64,000 bases of DNA. It comes from Xylophilus sp. GW821-FHT01B05 (GTDB lineage: Bacteria > Pseudomonadota > Gammaproteobacteria > Burkholderiales > Burkholderiaceae_C). Position 1 is the first letter of the stretch; the number at the start of each line of letters is the position of its first letter. A program made the translations under genes and the position numbers. The notes beneath the pieces are model-generated. The model was not told the DNA's origin and made no database searches. It saw nothing but the letters and a program-made list of their open reading frames with translations. Of the stretch, positions 52,597 through 63,623 are shown one piece after another. The stretch lies in the NCBI GenBank assembly GCA_038961845.1, contig CP152408.1:2790001-2854000 (forward strand), written 5' to 3'.

Positions 52597-53772
52597 ATGA
52601 GCAAAGCCGTCATCGTTTCTACTGCCCGCACGCCGCTCGCCAAGAGCTGGAAGGGCTCCTTCAACATGACCCACGGCGCCACCCTGGGTGGCCACGCGGT
52701 GCGCCACGCCATCGAGCGCGCCGGCATTGATGCCGCGCACGTCGAAGACGTGATCATGGGCTGCGCCACGCCCGAAGGCGCCACCGGCTCCAACATCGCG
52801 CGCCAGATCGCATTGGCAGCTGGCTGCCCGGTCACCACCTCGGGCGTTACCGTCAACCGCTTTTGTTCGTCCGGCCTGCAGACCATTGCCACGGCGGCCC
52901 AGCGCATCATTGCGGGCGAGGGCGATGTCTATGTGGCCGGCGGGGTGGAAAGCATCTCTTGCGTGCAGCAAGAGGCCAACACCCACATGCTGCATGACCC
53001 CAACCTGCAGAAGCAAAAGCCAGAGATCTACTGGAACATGCTGCAGACCGCCGAGCAGGTTGCCAAGCGCTACGGCATTGGCCGCGACGCCATGGATGAG
53101 TACGGCGCCGCCAGCCAGCAAAAGGCCTGCGCCGCGCAGGCGGCCGGCCTGTTCGACGCCGAGATCGCGCCCATCACCGTTACCGCCGGCGTGGCCGACC
53201 CGGTCTTGGGCCTGCGCAGCAAGCAGGTCACCGTCAGCAAAGACGAAGGCACGCGAGAAGGCACCACCAAGGAAGGCATCAGCGGCATCAAGCCGGCGAT
53301 CCCCGGCGGCGTGGTCTCGGCCGGCAATGCCAGCCAGTTCTCTGATGGCGCGGGCGCCTGCGTGGTGGTGAGCGAGGAGTACGCCAGCAAGCACGGCCTG
53401 AAGCCGCTCGGCCGCTTCCTGGGTTTTGCCGTGGCCGGCTGCGAGCCCGACGAAATGGGCATTGGCCCGGTGTTTGCCGTGCCCAAGGTACTGGACCGGC
53501 TGGGCCTGAAGGTGTCCGACATCGACCTGTGGGAACTGAACGAGGCCTTTGCCGTGCAGGTGCTGTACTGCCGCGACAAGCTGGGCATCCCGGCAGATCG
53601 CCTGAACGTGAACGGCGGCGCGATTGCGCTGGGCCACCCCTACGGCGTGTCGGGCCAGCGCCTGACCGGCCACGCACTGATCGAAGGCAAGCGCCGCGGT
53701 GCCAAGCGCGTGGCGGTGACCATGTGCATTGGCGGTGGCATGGGCGCTGCGGGCATCTTCGAAGTGCTGTGA
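52597..53772 (+). CDS. Acetyl-CoA acyltransferase (thiolase)
   Basis: A 391-residue thiolase: catalytic C90 in [26 protein letters not shown], the histidine in [14 protein letters not shown] and the second cysteine in [12 protein letters not shown]. It cleaves 3-ketoacyl-CoA. It follows the FadJ-like gene. Downstream, a 37-codon frame (53772-53885) overlaps its stop and ends in the family-B repeat. Confidence 0.93.
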   Translation: MSKAVIVSTARTPLAKSWKGSFNMTHGATLGGHAVRHAIERAGIDAAHVEDVIMGCATPEGATGSNIARQIALAAGCPVTTSGVTVNRFCSSGLQTIATAAQRIIAGEGDVYVAGGVESISCVQQEANTHMLHDPNLQKQKPEIYWNMLQTAEQVAKRYGIGRDAMDEYGAASQQKACAAQAAGLFDAEIAPITVTAGVADPVLGLRSKQVTVSKDEGTREGTTKEGISGIKPAIPGGVVSAGNASQFSDGAGACVVVSEEYASKHGLKPLGRFLGFAVAGCEPDEMGIGPVFAVPKVLDRLGLKVSDIDLWELNEAFAVQVLYCRDKLGIPADRLNVNGGAIALGHPYGVSGQRLTGHALIEGKRRGAKRVAVTMCIGGGMGAAGIFEVL

Positions 53773-53872
53773 TGGTGCCGGCCGGCGTGTTCTTTGTGGC
53801 CGCCGGCCTTTCCACGCTTTGCGCCGTGGCGTGGGGCCGCATTGCGTATCTGGGCGAGCCCATTGGAATACC

Positions 53873-53942
53873 CCGTTCGGGCTGAGCTTGTCGAAGCCTT
53901 GGCCCGCATCTACCAGCCCTTCGACAAGCTCAGGGCGAACGG
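53873..53942. repeat. Dispersed inverted repeat family B, copy 2
   Basis: Arms GGGCTGAGCTTGTCGAAGCC (53879-53898) and CCCTTCGACAAGCTCAGGGC (53917-53936), flanked by CCGTTC and GAACGG. The AGCTTGTCGAAG and CTTCGACAAGCT cores are exact complements. Located between the thiolase and dehydrogenase genes. Confidence 0.87.
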
Positions 53943-53981
53943 AACCAACTGCCGGGCTGCCGGCACACCGGACTTCTCTTC

Positions 53982-55799
<1,818 letters not shown>

Positions 55800-55848
55800 G
55801 AGCCGGGCAGGGCTAATATCTGCTGATCTTTTGCTGCATCCATTGCCC

Positions 55849-56052
55849 ATGACCGCACCTGCTCAAATCCAGCGCCTTGAACGCCTTATCTGGGTCTTTA
55901 TCTATGTCGGCCTGCTGACCCTGATCGTGGGCGTGGTTGTGCACGACACGGCAGAGCGCCTGGGCCAGTGCCTGATCGTCGGCGGCGGCTTTCTGGCGCT
56001 GATCGGCGCGGGCATGGTGCTGTGGCGGGCACGGCTCGACGAAGACGGTTGA
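55849..56052 (+). CDS. Small two-helix membrane protein
   Basis: A 67-residue protein with two hydrophobic segments (LIWVFIYVGLLTLIVGVVVH and CLIVGGGFLALIGAGMVLWR) joined by a short charged loop. No domain is recognised. It starts at an ATG 50 bp after the dehydrogenase stop; the frame is open farther upstream. Function unknown. Confidence 0.6.
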   Translation: MTAPAQIQRLERLIWVFIYVGLLTLIVGVVVHDTAERLGQCLIVGGGFLALIGAGMVLWRARLDEDG

Positions 56053-56139
56053 GCCCGTCCAAGCCTTCTATCGCCGGCGGGACAGTGCCCATGGGCGGCG
56101 CATGACCACAATCAAGACGAAATTTCAGGAGACAAAAGC

Positions 56140-56931
<792 letters not shown>

Positions 56932-56962
56932 TGGCGGTTTTCACTGGAACCCTGCTTTTCCC

Positions 56963-57406
56963 ATGAGTCAACAGAACGACTACATCGAGCGCTGGAACCG
57001 CGCCAGCATCCCCTTTGCCCAGTTTCTGGGCTTCACGCTGGAGCGCATTGGCGATGGCGAATCCGAGCTGCACTTCACCGCGCGGCCCGAGCACCTGAAC
57101 ACCCACGGCGTGACCCACGGCGGCGCGTCCATGACGCTGATGGACGTGACCATGGCGGCCGCCGCGCGCAGCGTGGATTTTGAGATGGGCGTGGTCACCA
57201 TCGAGATGAAGACCAGCTTCATGCGTCCGGCCAACGGCAAGCTGGTTGCCCGCGGCAAGCTGCTGCACCGCACCCGCAGCATGGCCTTTGTCGAGGCCAC
57301 CATCCTCGACGAGGGCGGCGCTGCCTGCGCCCACGCCACCGGCACCTTCAAGTACGTGCAGCGCCGCCTGCCGGCCACGGCTGGCGACGGTATTTCTACC
57401 GACTGA
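56963..57406 (+). CDS. PaaI-type hotdog thioesterase
   Basis: A 147-residue hotdog protein: LNTHGVTHGGASMTLMDVTM holds the PaaI motif (HGG), followed by MKTSFMRPANGKLVARGKLL and FVEATILDEGG. It hydrolyses acyl- or aryl-CoA. It lies 31 bp after the SDR gene, in the same direction. A family-A repeat follows. Confidence 0.87.
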   Translation: MSQQNDYIERWNRASIPFAQFLGFTLERIGDGESELHFTARPEHLNTHGVTHGGASMTLMDVTMAAAARSVDFEMGVVTIEMKTSFMRPANGKLVARGKLLHRTRSMAFVEATILDEGGAACAHATGTFKYVQRRLPATAGDGISTD

Positions 57407-57415
57407 AATTTTAAA

Positions 57416-57470
57416 GAAAAGTGGCTGTAGCCCAAGATGGGCGCCGGCTACTAGCTATAAAAATCGTAGT
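57416..57470 (+). repeat. Dispersed palindromic repeat family A, copy 3
   Basis: AAAAGTGGCTGTAGCCC, a spacer, GGCTACTAGCTATAAAAA and TCGTAGT match the core of copies 1 and 2. It lies between the thioesterase and oxidoreductase genes. Confidence 0.75.
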
Positions 57471-57502
57471 AATCGCCCACGGGCCACCAAAGGAGCTTTC
57501 GC

Positions 57503-58519
57503 ATGCCAAAGAACCAGCAGATCCTCTTAGACAACCGCCCGACGGGTGAAGCGACCACCGACAACTTCAAGCTCGCGACCGCCGACACGCCGGCCCTGCA
57601 AGACGGCCAGGTGCTGGTGCGCCACCACTACCTGAGCCTGGACCCGTACATGCGCGGCCGCATGAATGACAGCAAGAGCTACGCGGCGTCGCAGGCATTG
57701 GGCGAGGTGATGATCGGCGGCACCGTGGGCGAGGTGGTCGAGAGCCGCAACGCCAAGCTTGCAGTTGGCGACCAGGTGGTCGGCATGGGCGGCTGGCAGG
57801 AGTACAGCGTGGTCGATGCCACGCAGCCCGGCGCGCTGCGCAAGGTCGACACCACGCACGTGCCGCTGTCGCACTACCTGGGCGCGGTCGGCATGCCCGG
57901 CGTTACCGCCTGGTATGGCCTGGTGAAGATCATTGCGCCCAAGGCCGGTGAAACCGTGGTGGTCAGCGCCGCCACTGGCGCGGTCGGCAGTGCCTACGCC
58001 GCGCTGGCCAAGGCACGCGGCTGCCGCGTGGTGGGCGTGGCCGGCGGCCCCGACAAATGCAAGTACGCGGTCGAAGAGCTGGGCTTTGACGCCTGCATAG
58101 ACCACCGCGCGCACGGCGATCTCAAGTCCATGTCCAAGGCGCTGAAGGAAGCCTGCCCGAACGGCATCGACGGCTATTTCGAGAACGTGGGCGGCTACAT
58201 CCTGGATGCGGTGCTGCTGCGTGCCAACGCCTTCGCCCGCGTGGCGGTGTGCGGCATGATCGCCGGCTACGACGGCCAGCCGCTGCCGCTGCAGAACCCG
58301 GCTTTGATCCTGATCAACCGCATGAAGATCGAAGGCTTCATCGTCAGCGAACACATGGAGATCTGGCCCGAGGCGCTGAAGGAACTGGGCGGCCTGGTCG
58401 CCAGCGGCAAGCTGCGCCCGCGCGAGACGGTCGCCGAGGGCATAGCAGCGGCACCCGAGGCCTTCCTGGGCCTGCTCAAGGGCCGCAACTTCGGCAAGCA
58501 ACTGGTCAAGCTGGTGTAG
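57503..58519 (+). CDS. NADP-dependent medium-chain oxidoreductase (CurA/leukotriene B4 dehydrogenase type)
   Basis: A 338-residue zinc-free MDR protein. LSLDPYMRGRMNDSKSY, GVTAWYGLVKIIAPKAGETV, VSAATGAVGSAYAALAKARG (nucleotide loop), FDACIDHRAH and YFENVGGYILDAVLLRANAF are typical of NADPH-dependent curcumin/2-alkenal reductases. It reduces activated double bonds. It starts before the AidB-like gene, 2 bp apart. Confidence 0.9.
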   Translation: MPKNQQILLDNRPTGEATTDNFKLATADTPALQDGQVLVRHHYLSLDPYMRGRMNDSKSYAASQALGEVMIGGTVGEVVESRNAKLAVGDQVVGMGGWQEYSVVDATQPGALRKVDTTHVPLSHYLGAVGMPGVTAWYGLVKIIAPKAGETVVVSAATGAVGSAYAALAKARGCRVVGVAGGPDKCKYAVEELGFDACIDHRAHGDLKSMSKALKEACPNGIDGYFENVGGYILDAVLLRANAFARVAVCGMIAGYDGQPLPLQNPALILINRMKIEGFIVSEHMEIWPEALKELGGLVASGKLRPRETVAEGIAAAPEAFLGLLKGRNFGKQLVKLV

Positions 58520-58521
58520 CC

Positions 58522-60180
58522 ATGACGCCGGCCATCGCTGCTCCGACGGACACCCACGAGGTCTTCAACCAGAGCACGCCGCTGGCCGACCTCAACCTGT
58601 TCGACACCCACCACGCGCTGCGGGATGCCCTGCGCCTGCATGCGCCCGAGCTGGACACCACGCCGCTGCAGGCGCTGGGCGCGCAAGCCGGCTCTGCCGC
58701 CATGCAGCTGCATGCCCGGCTGGCCAACACCAACGCGCCGCAGTTGCACACGCACGACCGCTTTGGCCGCCGCACCGACGAGGTCGAGTTCCACCCCAGC
58801 TACCACGCGCTGCTGGGGCTGGCGGTGGCCAACGGGCTGCATGGCACGCCCTGGAGCGGCGGCCCGCATGCGCACCTGCTGCGCGGTGCCGGCTTTACCT
58901 TGTTCACCGAGCTGGAGCCCTCGGTGCTGTGCCCCGTCTCCATGAGCTATGCCGCCACGCCGGCCTTGCGCGGCAATGCGGCGCTGGCGGCCGACTGGCT
59001 GCCCAAGCTGGCCAGCCGCGCCTATGACCCGCGCCTGGCCTTCTTTGCCGACAAGCCGGGCGTGACCATGGGCATGGGCATGACCGAGAAGCAGGGCGGC
59101 TCGGACGTGCGCGCCAACAGCACCCAGGCCCTGCGCGAGGGCAGCGATGCCTGGGGCGAGCGCTACCGGCTCATTGGGCACAAATGGTTTTTCTCGGCGC
59201 CCATGTGCGATGCCTTTTTGGTGCTGGCGCAGGCGGCGTCGGGGCTTTCGTGCTTCTTTTTGCCGCGTGTATTGCCCGACGGCACGCGCAACGCCCTGCG
59301 CATCCAGCGCCTGAAAGACAAGCTCGGCAACAAGGCCAACGCCAGCGCCGAGGTGGAGTTTGCCGACGCCCAGGCCTGGCTGGTGGGCGAAGAAGGGCGT
59401 GGCATCCCGCAGATCCTGGAGATGGGCAGCATGACCCGCCTGGACTGCGCGCTGGGCACCGCCGGCCTGATGCGCCAGGCCCTGGCGCTGGCCCTGCACC
59501 ACACGGCCGAGCGCTATGCCTTTGGCAAGCCGCTGATAGCCCAGCCGCTGATGCAGAACGTGCTGGCCGATCTGGCGCTGGAGAGCGAGGCCGCCACCGC
59601 GCTGGCCCTGCGCCTGGCCCATGCCTTTGACCAGCCAGATAACCCGCACGAGCAGGCCATGGCGCGGCTGCTCACGCCGGTGGCCAAGTTCTGGGTCTGC
59701 AAGCGCGGCAGCGGCTTTGCGCAAGAGGCCATGGAGTGCCTGGGCGGCAACGGCTATGTAGAGGAGGGCGGCGAGGGCGTGATGGCCCGCATCTACCGCG
59801 AGATGCCGCTTAACTCGATCTGGGAAGGCGCCGGCAACATCATGGCGCTGGACCTGCTGCGCGCGCTGCGCCGCGGCGATGCCGCCGCCGCCCTGGCGGC
59901 AGAGCTGGCCCCGGCACGCGGCGCGCAGCGCACGCTCGATCTGTTTGCCGACAGCCTGCCGGCGCGCCTGGATGCGGTGCAGGACGAGGCCGATGGCCGC
60001 CGCCTGGCCGAAGACATCGCCCTGGCGGTGCAGGCCGCGCTGCTGGTGCGCGCCGCGCCCGCAGCCGTGGCCGACGCCTTCTGCGCCACGCGCCTGGGCG
60101 GGCAGGGCGGCCGCAGCTACGGCACCTTGCCGGCCGGCACCGACTTTGCCGCCATTCTTTCGCGCGCCATGCCGCGCTGA
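58522..60180 (+). CDS. aidB: AidB-like acyl-CoA dehydrogenase
   Basis: A 552-residue protein with the AidB layout: FNQSTPLADLNLFDTHHALR, GMGMTEKQGGSDVRANST, HKWFFSAPMCDAFLVLAQ, FLPRVLPDGTRNALRIQRLK, DKLGNKANASAEVEF and YREMPLNSIWEGAGNIMALD. In E. coli AidB is induced with the adaptive response to alkylation and binds DNA. Here ogt lies four genes downstream. An isovaleryl-CoA dehydrogenase-like role is an alternative. The ATG at 58522 is 2 bp after the previous stop. Confidence 0.85.
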   Translation: MTPAIAAPTDTHEVFNQSTPLADLNLFDTHHALRDALRLHAPELDTTPLQALGAQAGSAAMQLHARLANTNAPQLHTHDRFGRRTDEVEFHPSYHALLGLAVANGLHGTPWSGGPHAHLLRGAGFTLFTELEPSVLCPVSMSYAATPALRGNAALAADWLPKLASRAYDPRLAFFADKPGVTMGMGMTEKQGGSDVRANSTQALREGSDAWGERYRLIGHKWFFSAPMCDAFLVLAQAASGLSCFFLPRVLPDGTRNALRIQRLKDKLGNKANASAEVEFADAQAWLVGEEGRGIPQILEMGSMTRLDCALGTAGLMRQALALALHHTAERYAFGKPLIAQPLMQNVLADLALESEAATALALRLAHAFDQPDNPHEQAMARLLTPVAKFWVCKRGSGFAQEAMECLGGNGYVEEGGEGVMARIYREMPLNSIWEGAGNIMALDLLRALRRGDAAAALAAELAPARGAQRTLDLFADSLPARLDAVQDEADGRRLAEDIALAVQAALLVRAAPAAVADAFCATRLGGQGGRSYGTLPAGTDFAAILSRAMPR

Positions 60181-60193
60181 CACCGGAGCCGCC

Positions 60194-61126
60194 ATGCCCG
60201 ACCTGATCCTGCACCACTACCCGACCTCGCCCTTCTCCGAGAAGGCGCGCCTGGCCCTGGGCTACAAGCAACTGGCCTGGCGCTCGGCGTTGATGCCCAG
60301 TCTGGCGCCCAAGCCCGACCTGATCGTGCTCACTGGCGGCTACCGGCGCGCACCGGTGCTGCAGATTGGTGCCGACCTCTATTGCGACACCGCCCTGATC
60401 TGCGATGTGCTGGAGCACCTGCAGCCCGCGCCCACGCTCTATCCCGAGCCCGAGAAGGGCCTGGCCCGCGCGCTGGCGCAGTGGGCCGACAGCACGCTGT
60501 TCTGGGCTGCCATGGCCTGGAACTTCCAGCCCAAGGCGGCCGAGCAGATGTTTGGCAAGCTGCCGCCTGAAGTCGGCAAGGCCTTTGCGGCTGACCGCGC
60601 GGCCATGTCCGTAGGCATGACGCGCCTGCGCCCGGGCGATGCCGCCGCCGCCTACAAGTCCTACCTGCGGCGCCTGTCCGACATGCTAGACAGCCGGCCC
60701 TTCTTGTTGGGCGACGTAGCCAGCATTGCCGACTTTGCGGCCTACCACCCGCTGTGGTTCACCCGCACGCGCGTGCCGGCGGTGGCCGGCATCCTGGACC
60801 TCACGCCCGCCGTCATCGACTGGATGGACCGCATGGCCGCCTTCGGCCATGGCAGCAACAGCAAGCTCGACGTGGCCGACGCCATTGCCCAGGCGGCAGC
60901 CGCCCAACCCGCGCCGCTGGCCGACGAAGCCTTCCAGGACGACCACGGCATTCCACTGGGCAGCCGCGTGAGCATCGCCGCCGAAAGCTTTGGCCCCGAG
61001 ACCACGGAAGGCGAGCTGCTGGCCGCCACGCGCATGCACTTCACGCTGCGGCGCACCGATGAGCGTGTGGGCACGGTGCATGTGCACTTCCCGCGCATCG
61101 GCTATGTGCTGCGCAAGCTGGACTGA
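60194..61126 (+). CDS. Glutathione S-transferase family protein with C-terminal extension
   Basis: A 310-residue protein. The N-terminal thioredoxin-like domain has YPTSPFSEKARLALGYKQLA and RRAPVLQIGADLYCDTALIC; a helical GST C-terminal domain follows to about 225. The last 80 residues (from GIPLGSRVSIAAESFG to the end) form an additional domain that is not recognised. Such long GST-like proteins occur with dehydrogenase genes; substrate unknown. It starts 13 bp after the aidB-like stop. Confidence 0.82.
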   Translation: MPDLILHHYPTSPFSEKARLALGYKQLAWRSALMPSLAPKPDLIVLTGGYRRAPVLQIGADLYCDTALICDVLEHLQPAPTLYPEPEKGLARALAQWADSTLFWAAMAWNFQPKAAEQMFGKLPPEVGKAFAADRAAMSVGMTRLRPGDAAAAYKSYLRRLSDMLDSRPFLLGDVASIADFAAYHPLWFTRTRVPAVAGILDLTPAVIDWMDRMAAFGHGSNSKLDVADAIAQAAAAQPAPLADEAFQDDHGIPLGSRVSIAAESFGPETTEGELLAATRMHFTLRRTDERVGTVHVHFPRIGYVLRKLD

Positions 61127-61156
61127 TCCCGATGCGGTTCAGTTGAGCCCCTATCC

Positions 61157-61227
61157 CCGCTCGGGCTGAGCTTGTCGAAGCCTTGCGCGCCCAGCTATCA
61201 GCCCTTCGACAGGCTCAGGGCGAACGG
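61157..61227. repeat. Dispersed inverted repeat family B, copy 3
   Basis: Arms GGGCTGAGCTTGTCGAAGCC (61163-61182) and GCCCTTCGACAGGCTCAGGG (61201-61220), ending CGAACGG. One base differs from copy 2 in the right arm. Located between the GST-like and SDR genes. Confidence 0.85.
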
Positions 61228-61259
61228 GGTTCACTACCCAAAAAAACCAAGGAGACAAG

Positions 61260-62165
61260 ATGATCGAAGACTTCCGCGGCAAGACCGCCGTGCTCACCGG
61301 CGCTGGTTCCGGCTTTGGCCTGGAATGCGCGCGCATTGGCGCGGCGCAGGGCATGAACCTGGTGCTGGTGGATGTGCAGCAAGACGCACTCGACCGCGCC
61401 CGCACCGAGCTGGAGGCCACTGGCGCCCAGGTGCTGGCGCGCCGCGTGGATGTGTCCGATGCCGCGCAGATGGAGGCCCTGGCCGCCGCCGTGCAACAGC
61501 GCTTTGGCGCACCGCACTTTGTCTTCAACAACGCCGGCGTGGGCGCGGGCGGCCTGATCTGGGAAAACAGCGAGGCCGACTGGCAGTGGGTGCTGGGCGT
61601 GAACCTGTGGGGCGTGGTGCACGGCGTGCGCCTGTTCACGCCCATGATGCTGGCAGCGGCCAAGGCAGACCCGGCCTGGCGCGGCCACATCGTCAATACC
61701 GCCAGCATGGCCGGCCTGCTGGCGCCACCCAACATGGGCATCTACAACGTCAGCAAGCATGCGGTGGTGAGCCTGACCGAAACCCTCTACCAGGACCTGC
61801 GCCTGGTCAGCGACCAGGTCTCGGCCAGCTTGCTGTGCCCGTTCTTTGTGCCCACCAACATCAGCCAAAGCCAGCGCAACCGGCCGGGCGAACTGGCAAC
61901 AGACAAGCCCACCAAGAGCCAGTTGATCGGCCAGGCCATGAGCGACAAGGCCGTGGGCAGCGGCAAGGTGACGGCGGCCCAGGTCGCGCAAAAGGTGTTC
62001 GACGCCATTGCCACTGACCAGTTCTACATCTTCAGCCACCCGCAGGCCCTGGGTTCGGTGCAGACGCGCATGGAGGATGTGGTGCAGGCGCGCAACCCGA
62101 CCGACCCGTTTGCGCACAAGCCGCAGTTGGGTGTTGAATTGAAAGCAGCGCTGCGAGCAGCCTGA
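61260..62165 (+). CDS. Short-chain dehydrogenase/reductase
   Basis: A 301-residue SDR: AVLTGAGSGFGLECARIGAA, HFVFNNAGVGAGG, HIVNTASMAGLLAPPNMGIY and NVSKHAVVSL with the catalytic Y and K. The C-terminal region is longer than in classical SDRs. AGGAGAC precedes the ATG. It is followed after 1 bp by ogt. Substrate unknown. Confidence 0.87.
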   Translation: MIEDFRGKTAVLTGAGSGFGLECARIGAAQGMNLVLVDVQQDALDRARTELEATGAQVLARRVDVSDAAQMEALAAAVQQRFGAPHFVFNNAGVGAGGLIWENSEADWQWVLGVNLWGVVHGVRLFTPMMLAAAKADPAWRGHIVNTASMAGLLAPPNMGIYNVSKHAVVSLTETLYQDLRLVSDQVSASLLCPFFVPTNISQSQRNRPGELATDKPTKSQLIGQAMSDKAVGSGKVTAAQVAQKVFDAIATDQFYIFSHPQALGSVQTRMEDVVQARNPTDPFAHKPQLGVELKAALRAA

Positions 62166-62166
62166 C

Positions 62167-62706
62167 ATGAGCCTGCCGGGATTTGCGCTGTTCGACTCGC
62201 CCATCGGCCGCTGCGGCATTGCCTGGAACACGCAAGGCATCGCCGCCGTGCAACTGCCCGAGGCCGACGACGTGACGACCCGGCTGCGCGTGGCCCATGC
62301 GGCCGGCGGCGCGCAAGAGGCCATGCCGCCTGGTGTGCTGCAGGCCGCCATCGCCCGCATCCAGGCGCTGCTGCATGGCGTGCGGGACGATCTGGCAGAC
62401 CTGCAGCTGGACCTGTCGCGCACGCCGGATTTCCAGCGACGCGTCTATGCCGCCACCCGCGCCGTGCCGCCGGGCCGCACCACCAGCTACGGCGACATCG
62501 CCCAGCAGCTTGGCATGCCGGGCTCGGTGCGTGCCGTGGGGCAGGCGCTGGGGCACAACCCTTTTCCCATCATCGTGCCCTGCCACCGCGTGCTGGCGGC
62601 GCAGGGGCGATCCGGCGGCTTCTCTGGCTACGGCGGCACGGCGACCAAGCTGCGCATGCTGGAGATCGAGGGCGCGCAGTTTGGGGATATGCCGGGACTT
62701 TTCTAG
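62167..62706 (+). CDS. ogt: Methylated-DNA--protein-cysteine methyltransferase
   Basis: A 179-residue repair protein that removes O6-alkyl groups from guanine in a suicide reaction. GRTTSYGDIAQQLGMPGSVR (helix-turn-helix), GQALGHNPFPIIVPCHRVLA with the acceptor C139, and GGFSGYGG are all present. It resembles Ogt (single domain with N-terminal part) rather than Ada. Coupled to the SDR gene upstream. Confidence 0.93.
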   Translation: MSLPGFALFDSPIGRCGIAWNTQGIAAVQLPEADDVTTRLRVAHAAGGAQEAMPPGVLQAAIARIQALLHGVRDDLADLQLDLSRTPDFQRRVYAATRAVPPGRTTSYGDIAQQLGMPGSVRAVGQALGHNPFPIIVPCHRVLAAQGRSGGFSGYGGTATKLRMLEIEGAQFGDMPGLF

Positions 62707-62746
62707 CGTCCAATAGGGCGCTTGTTTGTAGCCAGCGCCCGTCCCC

Positions 62747-63490
62747 ATGCAAAACAGTTTGCCTGTCGCCCTTGTCACGGGCTCCACCTCCGGCATTGGT
62801 GCCGCCATTGCGCGACGCTTGTCGCAAGAAGGCTTTGCCGTCGTGCTGCATTCGCGCAGCTCGGTCGAGGCCGGGCAGGCATTGGCGGCTGAGTTGGGCG
62901 CTGCCGCCTATGTGCAGGCCGACCTGGCCCAGGACGCTGACCGCGTCCGGCTGGTGCGGGAGGCGGTCGGCTTTTGGGGGCGGCTTGATGTGCTGGTCAA
63001 CAACGCCGGCATCAGCCGCGTGATCCCGCATGCGGACCTGGCCGCTGCAACGCCCGCCGTGTGGCAAGAGCTGCACGAGGTCAACGTGGTTGCGCCCTTC
63101 AGGCTGGTGGCTGAGGCCGAGCCCGCACTGCGCGACGCCGCCCGGCGCGGCCGGCCGGGCTGTGTGGTGAACGTCAGCTCGCATGCCGGCGTGCGCCCCA
63201 AGGGCGCCTCCATTCCCTATGCCACGACCAAGGCGGCGCTGAACCACATGACCCGCTTGCTGGCGCTGTCGCTCGCGCCCGATATCCGGGTCAACGCCGT
63301 CGCGCCGGGCTTGGTCGATACCCCGCTGACGGCCGACTGGACGGCGGCGCAAAAGCTCTGGCGCGAGCACTCCCCCATGCGCCGCGCCGCCAAGCCGCAA
63401 GACATCGCCCAGGCGGTGGCAATGCTGGTGGCATCGGACTACCTCACGGGCGAAATCCTGCTGTCGGATGGCGGTTTGAATCTGACCTGA
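62747..63490 (+). CDS. Short-chain dehydrogenase/reductase
   Basis: A 247-residue SDR: VTGSTSGIGAAIARRLSQEG, VLVNNAGISRVIPHADL, VVNVSSHAGVRPKGASIPYA and TTKAALNHMTRLLALSLAPD, ending EILLSDGGLNLT. Classical type; probably an NAD(P)-dependent reductase of unknown substrate. Last plus-strand gene here, followed by a family-A repeat. Confidence 0.87.
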   Translation: MQNSLPVALVTGSTSGIGAAIARRLSQEGFAVVLHSRSSVEAGQALAAELGAAAYVQADLAQDADRVRLVREAVGFWGRLDVLVNNAGISRVIPHADLAAATPAVWQELHEVNVVAPFRLVAEAEPALRDAARRGRPGCVVNVSSHAGVRPKGASIPYATTKAALNHMTRLLALSLAPDIRVNAVAPGLVDTPLTADWTAAQKLWREHSPMRRAAKPQDIAQAVAMLVASDYLTGEILLSDGGLNLT

Positions 63491-63495
63491 TTTGA

Positions 63496-63552
63496 ACAAA
63501 ATAGGCCTCTAGCCCAGGTTTGGACTGGGCTGGTAGCTATATATTTTGTAGT
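63496..63552 (+). repeat. Dispersed palindromic repeat family A, copy 4
   Basis: CCTCTAGCCC, a spacer, GGGCTGGTAGCTATATATTT and TGTAGT match the core of the other copies. It lies between two convergent SDR genes and may act as bidirectional terminator. Confidence 0.75.
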
Positions 63553-63623
63553 GCGCTCATACCAAAACGGCAGGCGCAGGGCGTCTTGCCACCGGCCCGG
63601 CAAATCGTGCCGCTCTGCCGGCG

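Noticed and set aside
50296..53673. A very long open frame (1125 codons) on the minus strand
   Set aside because: It is antisense to the FadJ-like and thiolase genes, which have complete catalytic motifs; its translation is histidine/alanine/glycine-rich with no domain, as expected of the complement of high-GC coding DNA.
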